Origin: Thiodiazotropha sp040506275
Lineage (GTDB): Bacteria; Pseudomonadota; Gammaproteobacteria; Chromatiales; Chromatiaceae
DNA length: 64,000 nucleotides
Direction: 5' to 3'
Assembly (NCBI GenBank): GCA_040506275.1
Contig: JBEVXD010000005.1
Coordinates: forward strand, 62,001-126,000
The position numbers and the translations under genes are program-made. Shown piece by piece: positions 17,200-26,095 of this stretch. Each line of letters starts with the position of its first letter. Position 1 is the first letter of the stretch. A model generated the notes under the pieces. The model saw only the letters and a program-made list of their open reading frames with translations, was not told the origin of the DNA and made no database searches.

Positions 17200-17682
17200 A
17201 TGCGTATTGGACAGGGCTATGATGCCCATCGATTCGAATCCGGATCCCGCCTTATTCTCGGCGGAGTCGAAGTGCCTCATGACCAGGGTTTGCTGGCCCA
17301 CTCGGATGGAGATGTCCTCATACATGCCTTATGTGATGCTTTGCTTGGCGCTGCCGCACTTGGTGATATAGGCCGACATTTTCCTGATAATGACCCTGCC
17401 TACTCAGGTGTAGACAGTCGAAAACTGCTTCGCCAGGTGATAGCGCAACTTCACAGCATGGGGATGACAGTTGCTAATGCAGATATGACGATTGTGGCGC
17501 AGAAGCCAAAGTTAGCCCCTTATATCGATGATATGTGTGAAACTCTGGCATCCGATCTGCAGATTGAGCTGAATCGGGTCAATATCAAAGCCACAACAAC
17601 TGAGGGTATGGGGTTCACCGGCCGAGGTGAAGGGATCGCCGCAATCGCCTCGGTGCTGTTAAGGGAGCCAGAAATTGACTGA
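17200..17682 (+). CDS. ispF: 2-C-methyl-D-erythritol 2,4-cyclodiphosphate synthase
   Basis: MEP-pathway enzyme that cyclises the CDP-methylerythritol phosphate. It is 160 residues long, with zinc ligands D8 and H10 (GQGYDAHRF) and H42 (HSDGDVLIHAL region), plus DIGRHFPDNDP and the C-terminal TTTEGMGFTGRGEG block. The 293 bp upstream, between the divergent HDOD gene and this start, holds no gene and presumably carries a promoter, needed because ispD is no longer adjacent. Its last codons overlap the TTG start of truD by eight bases. Confidence 0.98.
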   Translation: MRIGQGYDAHRFESGSRLILGGVEVPHDQGLLAHSDGDVLIHALCDALLGAAALGDIGRHFPDNDPAYSGVDSRKLLRQVIAQLHSMGMTVANADMTIVAQKPKLAPYIDDMCETLASDLQIELNRVNIKATTTEGMGFTGRGEGIAAIASVLLREPEID

Positions 17683-18727
17683 TAAACCCTGGAAGCCCAT
17701 TGAACAGCTGCCATATGCATATGGCGGCGGGGCAGGAACCGGGATGATTCGTCACACTCCGGAAGATTTTCGAGTCGATGAAGTACTCGGGTTCTCGCCT
17801 GATGATGAGGGTGAGCACCTGCTAGTACAGATAAGGAAACGGAAGACCAATACCCAATGGCTCGCCGGGCAACTTGCGAAGCTGGCGGGTATCTCTGCAA
17901 AGGATGTTGGTTATGCAGGTATGAAAGACCGGCATGCCGTGACAACCCAATGGTTCTCTCTTGGTATGGCTGGGCGGCCCGAGCCTGAATGGAAAACCCT
18001 GGAAGACGAACTGATTCAAGTATTGGCTGTTCATCGACACAGACGAAAATTGCGTAGAGGAAGTCTGCGAGGTAACCGTTTCGTATTGTCTATTCGCCAG
18101 TTAAATGTAGATCAGACACTTTTAGAGAAACGTCTGAGACAGCTCAAAATATCAGGGATGCCTAACTATTTTGGAGAACAGCGTTTCGGGCATGATTACA
18201 GCAACCTGACTGAGGCTAGCCGGCTATTCTCCCCTGAACGGCCGAGAATGACGAGATCACTACGTGGCTTGGTGATTTCAGCAGCACGATCACAGCTTTT
18301 TAATCAGGTCCTTGCTGAGCGGATTGAACAAGGTGTCTGGAATAGTCCCTTGCCGGGAGACTATTTTAATCTCGATGGTAGCAGGAGTGGGTTTCCCTCT
18401 CACGAAGAGGAAGACGATCTCCTGGCCAAGCGATGTTTGGCGTTGGATATTCATCCTACTGGCCCACTCTGGGGACGGGGACGAAATCTGGTCAGTGACG
18501 ATTCAGGCGAGTTGGAGGCGCGGGTATTAGAGCCATTTGATCTATGGCGAAATGGTTTGGAACATGTCGGGTTGAACCAAGAACGCAGATCATTGCGAAT
18601 CAGCTTGAGTGATCTGGATTGGCGATTTCTGCAGGATGGAAGTTTGGAGTTGGACTTCTTCCTGCCTGCCGGCTGTTTTGCAACAGCGTTACTGCGTGAA
18701 TTAATTGACTATTCGGCTGATTCTTAA
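17675..18727 (+). CDS. truD: tRNA pseudouridine(13) synthase TruD
   Basis: Makes pseudouridine 13 in tRNA. It is 350 residues long, with the family motif GYAGMKDRHAVTTQWFS carrying catalytic D85, and the NYFGEQRFGHD and later RGNRFVL blocks. The start is TTG at 17675, supported by AAGGGAG at 17661-17667 and by protein alignment from memory (the mature start reads TDKPWKPIEQLPYAYG). ispF-truD is a common gammaproteobacterial pair, usually followed by surE-pcm-nlpD-rpoS; that continuation is absent here. Confidence 0.96.
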   Translation: MTDKPWKPIEQLPYAYGGGAGTGMIRHTPEDFRVDEVLGFSPDDEGEHLLVQIRKRKTNTQWLAGQLAKLAGISAKDVGYAGMKDRHAVTTQWFSLGMAGRPEPEWKTLEDELIQVLAVHRHRRKLRRGSLRGNRFVLSIRQLNVDQTLLEKRLRQLKISGMPNYFGEQRFGHDYSNLTEASRLFSPERPRMTRSLRGLVISAARSQLFNQVLAERIEQGVWNSPLPGDYFNLDGSRSGFPSHEEEDDLLAKRCLALDIHPTGPLWGRGRNLVSDDSGELEARVLEPFDLWRNGLEHVGLNQERRSLRISLSDLDWRFLQDGSLELDFFLPAGCFATALLRELIDYSADS

Positions 18728-19183
18728 TGGTTAAATGTATTTGGAGATACCTATTAAGTGCCGAATTAGTGATAAACAGCTATGCCTCATTGCACCTGAG
18801 TACGGAGACTCATTGTTGTCAGCCGTAAACTGCTGAATAGCTTGGCTTATATTTGATTACCCTGAAGAATAGGGGTGGTAAAAGGGATTCTTCAGGATAG
18901 GATTGAGAGCAGACACTCAATAAGTGATTAACGGTAACCCTGCATGAAAGGCTACTGTTTCAACTCTCTCCTTGTTGGTGAAAGCGCAGTAAATAGGGTG
19001 GATTAATGATTTGATGGGTCAGTAGGTGATCTATTGATTAATGTACTGACAGCGAGATTGCTGAAATCTTGAACAAGATCTGATCCTGGTACCACACCCG
19101 GTTCTAATCGGCAGACGGAGAGGGATCGGTACTGTGGGAATGGTAAAGAGTCCTGGTGCCGGGTTAATAGAGGCTAAGTCAAC
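18728..19183. other. Gene-free region with degenerate repeat copies
   Basis: No credible ORF. Two fragments of the dispersed repeat occur: ACCTATTAAGTGCCGAATTAG (18749-18769) and GGTGCCGGGTTAATAG (19155-19170). This is where surE would be expected after truD; no SurE motif is visible. Confidence 0.5.
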
Positions 19184-20230
19184 ATGATGAAAGGTACGCT
19201 TAGACAACTCTGCTGTGCAGTTCAACGGAATTGCCATATCTCAGACGCCCGTCACGGGACTGATTATGGGCTTTGTACTTATCTATTGAAGATGCGTGAA
19301 TACTACCGATGGGAGAACGGTCTTGACTACCAGGCCTCACTAACCAACGAATCCGTTGGTGACTGGTTATCAGCTCGTGAACAACTTTGGGAATCCCTGG
19401 TCGACGATGAGTTTGCAAAGTTGCCCCTAGATGGTGAGGACTACGATCCTTTCGATGTGGAAACGATTAACCAGGCTCTGGAGCCGTTGGGGCTGGTTTA
19501 CAGCGCAGGTTATGGTGCGAAAAATAAACCCCTTTTCTTTCTTGGGCACTTAGAACGGCTTGAACAGCCAGAGGGGATTTCCGTATGGGTGTCTGGACGT
19601 GAACTTGCCAGGGATCTTACTGCTCCTGCTGCAATGAATCAGGGAGGGCGAATCTATATCAGACAGGAATCTTTTCGACGACTGCTGTGGGAAAAATTTG
19701 AGAATTGGCGTTGGCAAAAGGCTGATAATGCAATGGGTCGCGCATTTTCCCACTATGATTTTGAACAGCATTTGGAAGTTTCTCTGGATCATATGGTTGA
19801 AAAAGAGTTGGATGCTGTGCTGCTGCATGAGCAAGGTGAATATCTTGCAGGTAAAAGACTGGGTGAAAAATGGAATGAGATGGTCGCCGATCTTGGACAT
19901 TCTCCGGCAGAACTTATGGCTCGTGCTGTCAGGGATCATTGGGCCGATTGCGAAGTGACTCTACCGCATTTGTTAAGACATGAAGATGAAGCCTCTCTGC
20001 ATTTCTACATAGGAGGTTTGACCGGAATGCGTAAATCAATATTTCCTGAACTGAGTGCCGCCTATGAAGCCTGGCATCTGCAAGGCGACTGGAAGCCTTT
20101 GTATCAGGTTGTGGAGGGTGGGCAAAAGCATTGGCCTGAGTTGGCAACCAGACTGTTGGATTGCTACCAGAACCAACCCAGGGAGGCTAAAGCTGCGATC
20201 AAATCGATGGTTGAAGCGAATACGTTATAA
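19184..20230 (+). CDS. Uncharacterised protein (348 aa)
   Basis: I do not recognise this family with confidence. The N-terminal part reads RQLCCAVQRNCHISDARHGTDYGLCTYLLKMREYYRWE, which has a conserved look: a Cys-Cys pair, a further Cys, and a tyrosine/arginine-rich block. The rest is mainly helical, acidic and rich in Trp and Leu (for example WEKFENWRWQKADNAMGRAF, HYDFEQHLEVSLDHMVEKELDAVLLHE). No signal peptide or membrane segment. It starts at ATG 19184 (or 19187) with GAGG about 10 bases upstream. A 32-bp gap to the ankyrin gene suggests co-transcription. It is probably a conserved hypothetical of sulfur-oxidising proteobacteria, but that is memory, not a search. Confidence 0.8.
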   Translation: MMKGTLRQLCCAVQRNCHISDARHGTDYGLCTYLLKMREYYRWENGLDYQASLTNESVGDWLSAREQLWESLVDDEFAKLPLDGEDYDPFDVETINQALEPLGLVYSAGYGAKNKPLFFLGHLERLEQPEGISVWVSGRELARDLTAPAAMNQGGRIYIRQESFRRLLWEKFENWRWQKADNAMGRAFSHYDFEQHLEVSLDHMVEKELDAVLLHEQGEYLAGKRLGEKWNEMVADLGHSPAELMARAVRDHWADCEVTLPHLLRHEDEASLHFYIGGLTGMRKSIFPELSAAYEAWHLQGDWKPLYQVVEGGQKHWPELATRLLDCYQNQPREAKAAIKSMVEANTL

Positions 20231-20262
20231 TAGGAACTGGTTTAAAAATATAAGGAAGTAGT

Positions 20263-20820
20263 TTGAGTTCTGTTAATCCAAAATTATTGATCGCTTTAGT
20301 GGTCGCTATTCTTATTGTTGTCATTGTCAAAGTTTCAAATCCCTATCGAGAATACAGCACACAAGGGTTCTGGGAGACTGCAACTATTGCATCTGTTGAT
20401 GAAATTCCTGATGAAGCACTGGAGCCAGGTAATAGAAATGGAGGTGTACTGATGTGGGCGGCCATGAAGACGACGGATCCTGGAATTATTGAGGTACTTG
20501 TTTCCCGTGGTGCTGAGATTAACGAAGCTGATGGCATTTTTATGGGTACCCCTTTAACCGGGGCGGCGGTGTATAGTTCAACCCCAGAGGTAATCGACAA
20601 ACTTATTGAGCTGGGTGCGGATATCAACCAGTTGGTTAACCACAACGAAGATGCATTAATGATAGCGGCGCGATATAACCATAATTCAATGATTATCGAA
20701 AGGCTGTTAGTTCATGGTGCAGATGCAACCAGGAAGAACTCACAGGATTTGACAGCTATAGATATCGCAAGGGAAAGTGGCAATCAAGCAGCGATTAATG
20801 TTTTGCAACAGGCTCAGTAA
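20263..20820 (+). CDS. Membrane-anchored ankyrin-repeat protein
   Basis: 185 residues. An N-terminal membrane anchor (LLIALVVAILIVVIVKV) is followed by about 30 linker residues and three to four ankyrin repeats, for example PGIIEVLVSRGAEINEADG, PEVIDKLIELGADINQLVNH and NSMIIERLLVHGADATRKN. Ankyrin repeats mediate protein contacts; the domain would face the periplasm or cytoplasm depending on orientation of the anchor. The start is TTG 20263, supported by AAGGAAG six bases upstream; there is no better ATG. It follows the 348-aa gene closely and is followed by a palindromic repeat hairpin that could end the transcript. Function unknown. Confidence 0.87.
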   Translation: MSSVNPKLLIALVVAILIVVIVKVSNPYREYSTQGFWETATIASVDEIPDEALEPGNRNGGVLMWAAMKTTDPGIIEVLVSRGAEINEADGIFMGTPLTGAAVYSSTPEVIDKLIELGADINQLVNHNEDALMIAARYNHNSMIIERLLVHGADATRKNSQDLTAIDIARESGNQAAINVLQQAQ

Positions 20821-20844
20821 TTTTAGGAAACTATCGACTGTTAT

Positions 20845-20888
20845 ATTAACCCGGCACCTGAACCTACCTATTCAGGTGCCGGGTTAAT
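20845..20888. repeat. Palindromic repeat, GCCGGGTTAAT family
   Basis: ATTAACCCGGCACCTGAA and TTCAGGTGCCGGGTTAAT form an 18-bp perfect stem with the 8-nt loop CCTACCTA. The loop plus right arm recurs near 48781 and 51396, and the right-arm tail near 19155. It sits 24 bp after the ankyrin gene. Confidence 0.8.
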
Positions 20889-21255
20889 AATAAACAGTGG
20901 CTATTAAAAAAACACCTGCAATCAGCAACTAAATGATAGGTGGGTATATACTCTTAATTGTACAACCGATGGTCACCTCTTTAATAAACGCGATTTGATT
21001 CCCTTTTCTAACATGGTTCATGAAGTCGCTTATCGAAGTGGTCTATCTGTATCAATTGATTAAGAAACCTCTGAACATGTCATGGATTGAGATCCTGCTG
21101 TTAAACTACGCTATTCTACGCTGCACGTCTTCACAATTGCGGATCATTACACGACTTCTCTGTGTCTTGAATTGGCATAGTTCTGCAGCAATATGTAGTT
21201 AATCAAGTTCAGGTGTTGCTTAATGTTTTAGTTAAAACTATCTCAGGGAGTGACT

Positions 21256-21438
21256 ATGTTGCATTTTATGGATGCTAAAACAATGTTCTTTGTTCAAAAT
21301 TGGGAAGAAGCGATCTGTACGAGTCATAAAAAACATAGATTTCGTACTCACACCAAACAAGAGCTTGAGTCGTTTGAGCGAAAGACTGGTATAGGTTCAG
21401 GAATAATAAAGTCGCGTCTATTTCTCATTAAGGGTTAA
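21256..21438 (+). CDS. Possible small protein (60 aa)
   Basis: ATG at 21256 is preceded by GGGAG at five bases' spacing. The product is basic, with KKHRFRTHTKQELESFERKTG and no recognised domain. It lies alone in a 950-bp stretch between the ankyrin gene and the large LysM protein gene; the rest of that stretch (20889-21255 and 21439-21777) shows nothing recognisable. Could be spurious. Confidence 0.3.
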   Translation: MLHFMDAKTMFFVQNWEEAICTSHKKHRFRTHTKQELESFERKTGIGSGIIKSRLFLIKG

Positions 21439-21777
21439 TGTATTAGAAACTGTTATCTTTAGTTGGTCTTAGTGCTTTGGTGTTCGGCAGTGGTATGGAG
21501 CACATCTATACCTACTTAGCTCGATACCCTGCCAGCAACAAATTCTCCCATAGCTTAGCTGTTATTTTCCGCTCCTATTTATCAAGTAACAGACAACACC
21601 AATGTGGCTAGTAAATTGAATTTCAGTAGTAGTATGACAATAATACTACAGATTAATGTCATTGCTGTTCAGCTTAGATGAAATATTCTGCAAGCTAGGG
21701 TTATTTCGTATTACAGCAATAGGTAACCACCTGTACCCTTCAATCATATCAAATCACCTATCTCTTTCTGGAGTGGT

Positions 21778-24700
21778 ATGGTCATGGTCGATAGTGTTTC
21801 CAATTCCAAAAATATTTCAAGCACAAGTAGTAATAAGTCAAATAGTGATAATTCACCTGCTGCAAAATCACAAAGTTCAAAATCAGATGAGATGACAACT
21901 GAAGAACGGTTGAAATCTTTACCTTCCGCGCTGGATTATGTACTCGGAGATAACAGCAGGCATGGTGGTGATGCTACACGTCAGGAGACAGGTTCCGGCA
22001 CTCAGCGTCTTGAAGGGGTTTCATCTTCAGTTACAGACAAAGCGGATAAGGTTGTGGATGATACATTGGCGGCCGCAACTGATGGTGTCAAAACAGTTCA
22101 GGTCGACGAAGCTTTCGATATGCTCAACAGCGATGGCGACAAGCTCTATATGCGGGTGACTGCTGAAGTCAAAGGAAACATACAAATTGGTTTAAAAGGT
22201 CAGCTGGGTGGTGATATTGAAGTAACCCAGTTGGGTGAAGGGGCAGATGCTGAATACAGAGTGAGTCTGGATAAAGAGTCTCTCGCAGCTTTTACCCAAA
22301 AAGTATCTATACCTTATGTTCCATTGAAGTTTGAGGAGGGTCTGCAAACTGCTGATAGGGTTGAAATGACCTTTGCGAATCGTGATGAAGCTATTCAAGC
22401 TACAAAGCTGCTGCAACGCCTGGCTGTTGCCGACGTTGCATCAGATGTTTCAGGTACCGCAGCTGTACTCTCCGGCGCTGGTGCAAATCCTGTTGCAAAT
22501 CCGCTTACGGAAAGCGGTTCTCCCGGTGTGGTTACAACTGCTGCCGTGGGTCTGTCAGGAGAGGATATGGCTTTTTTACAGGGCCACATATCGGCTTATG
22601 AAACTACCCTGGGTGTCAGGGGGCGCGCTGCGTTGGAGTTACAGGCACCACAGCTATTTCTGCCTTTTCAGGTTCAAGGTGAAGGGCGTCTGGATCCACG
22701 AATACAAGTCACGCGAAGGGTTGAGTTACCTCAGGATGGAAATCCGGGAGAATTAACCTATACCGTGTCGGGTGATGTTCGTGCCTCTGCAAAAGAAAAG
22801 CTTGCCTTTGATCCGATACCAACAAACCAATTTGATGCAGGTGCCATGCTTCAGAATCGATTGGAAATCAGTTCAGCTCGCATCGAGGTGAGTGCCCACT
22901 ACGATCTACCTGCTGGTGACATCACCACAAGCCCGGTTGGTGGTCGAGCAGTACCAGAGTATGACCTTGTGACAGGCGATGGTTTTGGTGCACCTGATCG
23001 AATCAGTGTTGAAACCTCTGCTGAATGGCGCACTCAAGGTGTGTTGGACGCTTCCCGTGGTGATAGCAACAAAACAGTAGCCAATTTTGAAATCGATAAC
23101 CCGGAGCAGGCCAGTCCAGCTTTGAGCATGTTGGCAAATGGTGATGTCACTGCTGCCGCAAGCGCTGCAGGAGTGGAACTGAAAACTACCTTTCAGCAAA
23201 TTGAGCGCAGTGGGTTTGCAACTCAGGGTGGCTTTAAGTTCAAGTTTGGTGAGGGGAATGAACTAGAAGCAACCGTTATCGTAGAGGCGGGTGTTGATGA
23301 CGTCACTACTATGCAACACACCACAATTACCCCTCAACAGGCTGCGCCAGTATCGCAACCAGTAGACGATGGCAAAACCCTGGTAGTCGAACCTGAAGCT
23401 GGCCTTACCCTGAGGGATGAACCGATGGGTAAAAGAACATCCGTTTTTCAGCACGGCACATTTCTCAGGCAGACAGGGGCGGCGGTGACTGCTTTTGATG
23501 GTAATCAATGGGTACCTGTGGAGGGGACCGACGTAAACGACCAACCTGTTTCAGGCTATGTGTATGCCGGTTATGTCAGATCACACGACAGCAGTAGTGG
23601 CGCGATGGACGAGACCGGCCGAACCAATCCAACCTTGGAATATCAACGATATGATCAGCTGACAGTCAAAGAGGGGGATAACCTCTGGGATTTAGCGCAG
23701 CAGCACGATGTCTCCTTTGAAGAGATGGTTGAACTTAATAACGAGCATCTGATAGCACCCGATTTAATCTTTGCAGGTGACACTGTTTACCTGCCAGGAA
23801 CTGAAAAAGGGCCGATTAAGGTTGCCGAGGTGGAAACACAGGAGTTACCAGTCAACACTTCAACATCGACACCAGGATCAGGCTCCTCAACGGAAAGTGG
23901 CTCTACATCACTTCCAGCCGGTTCAGGCAGTTTATCGGGATCGGGTTCAACATCGATGACCGATTCAACTTCAACGCCAACAAACAGTGACAGCTCATCA
24001 AGTTCTACCGGTTCAGTAACCGATGCCTCAGTACCTGGCACTGAGGTTCAAGAAGGAAACGTGCCTGCTGCTACAGATCAGATAGATGGCCGTAAGCCAA
24101 CGAGTGATATTATCGAACAGTATCAAGTTACTGATGATGAGATGTTGCCTGAATGGCAGCTAGAGGTAAAAGTCGGGCCATTTACTGTCGAGAGAGTGCC
24201 GTTTACCAATATCGAAGTTCCGACCTTGCGAAATAGGACTAGAACAGAGACAGGTTTAATTCAGGAGTTGTATAATCGTGAAGGGTTTTTTGCAGTAAAG
24301 ACATTCAACGATATCGTTAACCCACAAGGCACTGACCAGGAAATCAATGCTTACCAGATCGCCGATCAGAAATTTCCTCCTCATGATGAAAAAGGTAATT
24401 ATGTTACTGGGCGCGAGGATGGCCACAATGATGCCATGAGGCACGCATTCTACAATGCTATGCTAACAAAAGAATTTGGTGTTGAGTTTGCGGAGTCTTT
24501 TGCAACCGCCCATGAAGGGGTGCCAGGAAATCAAGCAGATAGGGAGGCTATGGATCTCTTCAATAATGAACTCGGTCGTCGCATTGCTGTGGAGAACCCA
24601 GAAGCCTCCCCACAAGAATTAGCGGGGCTGATCCACAATGCGATTATCAACGGGGAGGCTGTGGTGATTGATAGTAAAGGTGAGCTTGTTTACAGTGATC

Positions 24701-24792
24701 AAGTCGCAGTAGGTCAAACAGGAGAGGCAGATGATGGGCCGGCAAATGGTACTCTAACACCGCCGGAATGGGTGGATACAGGATCTAATTGA
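21778..24792 (+). CDS. Large SH3b/LysM protein with toxin-like C-terminal domain
   Basis: 1004 residues, no signal peptide. The N-terminus is a Ser/Asn-rich low-complexity leader. About 60-530 is a beta-rich region with no family I recognise. Residues about 535-605 look like a bacterial SH3 domain (LTLRDEPMGKRTSVFQHGTFLRQTG). Residues about 627-671 are a LysM module (LTVKEGDNLWDLAQQHDVSFEEM). A Ser/Thr/Gly linker (about 690-755) follows, then a compact C-terminal domain (about 820-985). That domain has a histidine-rich core EDGHNDAMRHAFYNAML (H883, R888, H889), then TAHEG (H912, E913) and MDLFNNELGRRIA. From memory, similar domains end Rhs and other polymorphic toxins (DUF6973-like). The TGA overlaps the next gene, a lipoprotein, by four bases. 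I infer a cell-wall-directed effector with its immunity protein; export route unknown. Confidence 0.75.
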   Translation: MVMVDSVSNSKNISSTSSNKSNSDNSPAAKSQSSKSDEMTTEERLKSLPSALDYVLGDNSRHGGDATRQETGSGTQRLEGVSSSVTDKADKVVDDTLAAATDGVKTVQVDEAFDMLNSDGDKLYMRVTAEVKGNIQIGLKGQLGGDIEVTQLGEGADAEYRVSLDKESLAAFTQKVSIPYVPLKFEEGLQTADRVEMTFANRDEAIQATKLLQRLAVADVASDVSGTAAVLSGAGANPVANPLTESGSPGVVTTAAVGLSGEDMAFLQGHISAYETTLGVRGRAALELQAPQLFLPFQVQGEGRLDPRIQVTRRVELPQDGNPGELTYTVSGDVRASAKEKLAFDPIPTNQFDAGAMLQNRLEISSARIEVSAHYDLPAGDITTSPVGGRAVPEYDLVTGDGFGAPDRISVETSAEWRTQGVLDASRGDSNKTVANFEIDNPEQASPALSMLANGDVTAAASAAGVELKTTFQQIERSGFATQGGFKFKFGEGNELEATVIVEAGVDDVTTMQHTTITPQQAAPVSQPVDDGKTLVVEPEAGLTLRDEPMGKRTSVFQHGTFLRQTGAAVTAFDGNQWVPVEGTDVNDQPVSGYVYAGYVRSHDSSSGAMDETGRTNPTLEYQRYDQLTVKEGDNLWDLAQQHDVSFEEMVELNNEHLIAPDLIFAGDTVYLPGTEKGPIKVAEVETQELPVNTSTSTPGSGSSTESGSTSLPAGSGSLSGSGSTSMTDSTSTPTNSDSSSSSTGSVTDASVPGTEVQEGNVPAATDQIDGRKPTSDIIEQYQVTDDEMLPEWQLEVKVGPFTVERVPFTNIEVPTLRNRTRTETGLIQELYNREGFFAVKTFNDIVNPQGTDQEINAYQIADQKFPPHDEKGNYVTGREDGHNDAMRHAFYNAMLTKEFGVEFAESFATAHEGVPGNQADREAMDLFNNELGRRIAVENPEASPQELAGLIHNAIINGEAVVIDSKGELVYSDQVAVGQTGEADDGPANGTLTPPEWVDTGSN

Positions 24793-25262
24793 ATATGCAT
24801 AGAGTAGCAAAAGTAATCAGAATATTGATGTTTGGTCTGACAGTAGGTCTGATAGCAGGATGTGACAACAGTATGACATCGAAAGAATTACCATATATAT
24901 TTTCATCAGAAGTTCTTGACAAGTTATCATCGTTTTCCCAAAAAGGGCCTCAAGGTGCGACCTATCGGCTTGAAGACGCAACAACTTTTAACTGGGATGA
25001 GGTGCATGTTTTTCACGGTGGTGAATCGGGTAGATTCATTAATCAGCATATTGGCCAAAAAATGTTTGATGATAATGACTATTACGGTGAACGCTGGACA
25101 TTAATGGTGTTTACAGATCACGATAAAGTTGTTCATGCAGTCTCTTTTGTGCCTCCTTTGTTTTTCAATATTCACAAGAAAGTAACGTTTCAACGTATTG
25201 AAGCAATCGTCTTAGCACATAGCAAGGACCCTGGCCCCTATTCGCTCATGTTTAAGGAGTAA
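24789..25262 (+). CDS. Small lipoprotein, candidate immunity protein
   Basis: 157 residues. Signal sequence with lipobox: ILMFGLTVGLIAGC, so the mature protein is anchored at C25 in the periplasm. The remainder is a small alpha/beta protein (FNWDEVHVFHGGESGRF, YGERWTLMVFTDHDKVVHAVSFVPP) with no family I can name. The start is TTG 24789 in an ATTGA overlap with the preceding gene, with AGGA five bases upstream; ATG 24795 is the alternative. Overlap with a toxin-like gene and a periplasmic location suggest it neutralises that protein in the periplasm. This is an inference from context. Confidence 0.78.
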   Translation: MNMHRVAKVIRILMFGLTVGLIAGCDNSMTSKELPYIFSSEVLDKLSSFSQKGPQGATYRLEDATTFNWDEVHVFHGGESGRFINQHIGQKMFDDNDYYGERWTLMVFTDHDKVVHAVSFVPPLFFNIHKKVTFQRIEAIVLAHSKDPGPYSLMFKE

Positions 25263-25323
25263 TATCGTCTGAATCTATAGTATTTAGGTGTGTTAGTTTC
25301 GAGTTGACCGGAGACTTTACCAG

Positions 25324-25641
25324 TTAATCAAAAGTTGTCTCTTCCGGTTCACCGGTATTATCGATAATAATCCGTTTAACCCCGTTCATGCGGGAAACAA
25401 TGTAGCCCCCCATCATCATAGCCAGTTGCTCATTGTTCGTTTCGAGTGCAGTCAATAGCTTACCGGCCACCAGTTGGCAGCGCTGGGTTGCGTTGGGATT
25501 TCTGGTCCACTTCTGGCCGATTTGCCATCCTTTGTCCATGTCCCTGTCCATTTTTTCAAATGAGTCACCCATGGTTTCAATATAGCCATCGGGAATTTCC
25601 AGGTCCATTGACCAGTCGTCGATAATAAGATTTAGTTGCAT
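25324..25641 (-). CDS. Conserved-type hypothetical protein near dsr (105 aa)
   Basis: An acidic 105-residue cytoplasmic protein, with LNLIIDDWSMDLEIPDGYIETMGD followed by FEKMDRDMDKGWQIGQKW and a helical C-terminal half ending in an acidic tail (TGEPEETTFD). No cofactor motif; one cysteine. Its gene is convergent with the lipoprotein gene and divergent from the receiver-like gene at 25712. I recall similar small proteins near sulfur-oxidation genes in related bacteria, but cannot confirm it here. Function unknown. Confidence 0.7.
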   Translation of the reverse strand: MQLNLIIDDWSMDLEIPDGYIETMGDSFEKMDRDMDKGWQIGQKWTRNPNATQRCQLVAGKLLTALETNNEQLAMMMGGYIVSRMNGVKRIIIDNTGEPEETTFD

Positions 25642-25711
25642 GGTATAAACTGGTTACTCTTAAAAAATTCACTGGCTAATCATCGGGTCTCACGAAGGTA
25701 AAATCAAGCAT

Positions 25712-26086
25712 ATGGAAGATCAGGAATTACTTGCTGTTGTTGAATTGGGTGGCTACCCTAATTTTGTCCCGCTCTACCAGCGTTTGGGTTATAAGGTAGA
25801 GATGGTTAACTCTGTGCGCAAGGCTCAGGCATGGCTTAAGAGACATTCACCTAAAGTGCTGGTCGCAGAGTTTTATTCAGATCCGCAATTCAGGGATCGT
25901 ATGAGCAATCTTGAGTCACTGCTGGCAACATTGCAGCGATATGGCACCGATGCCAAGGTTATTGTATTGATAGATACACAGTATTTACAACGTCTGGAGC
26001 AGGTATTGTCGCGCTATTCAATACATGCGGTGCTTACATTTCCCGTAGATGAAAGTGCTATGCAAGCCGCTATAGAGTCAATATAG
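25712..26086 (+). CDS. Receiver-like domain protein (124 aa)
   Basis: 124 residues with the alternating strand-helix pattern of a CheY-like receiver: LLAVVELGG, VEMVNSVRKAQAWLKRHSPKVLVAEFYSDPQF, DAKVIVLIDTQYLQRLEQVLSRY and IHAVLTFPVDESAMQAAIES. The usual phosphoacceptor Asp position reads VLVAEF, so a Glu replaces Asp or the site is lost. It is followed after nine bases by the dioxygenase gene, so the two form an operon. I would call it a degenerate receiver or a look-alike. Confidence 0.7.
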   Translation: MEDQELLAVVELGGYPNFVPLYQRLGYKVEMVNSVRKAQAWLKRHSPKVLVAEFYSDPQFRDRMSNLESLLATLQRYGTDAKVIVLIDTQYLQRLEQVLSRYSIHAVLTFPVDESAMQAAIESI

Positions 26087-26095
26087 GAGTCTTAG

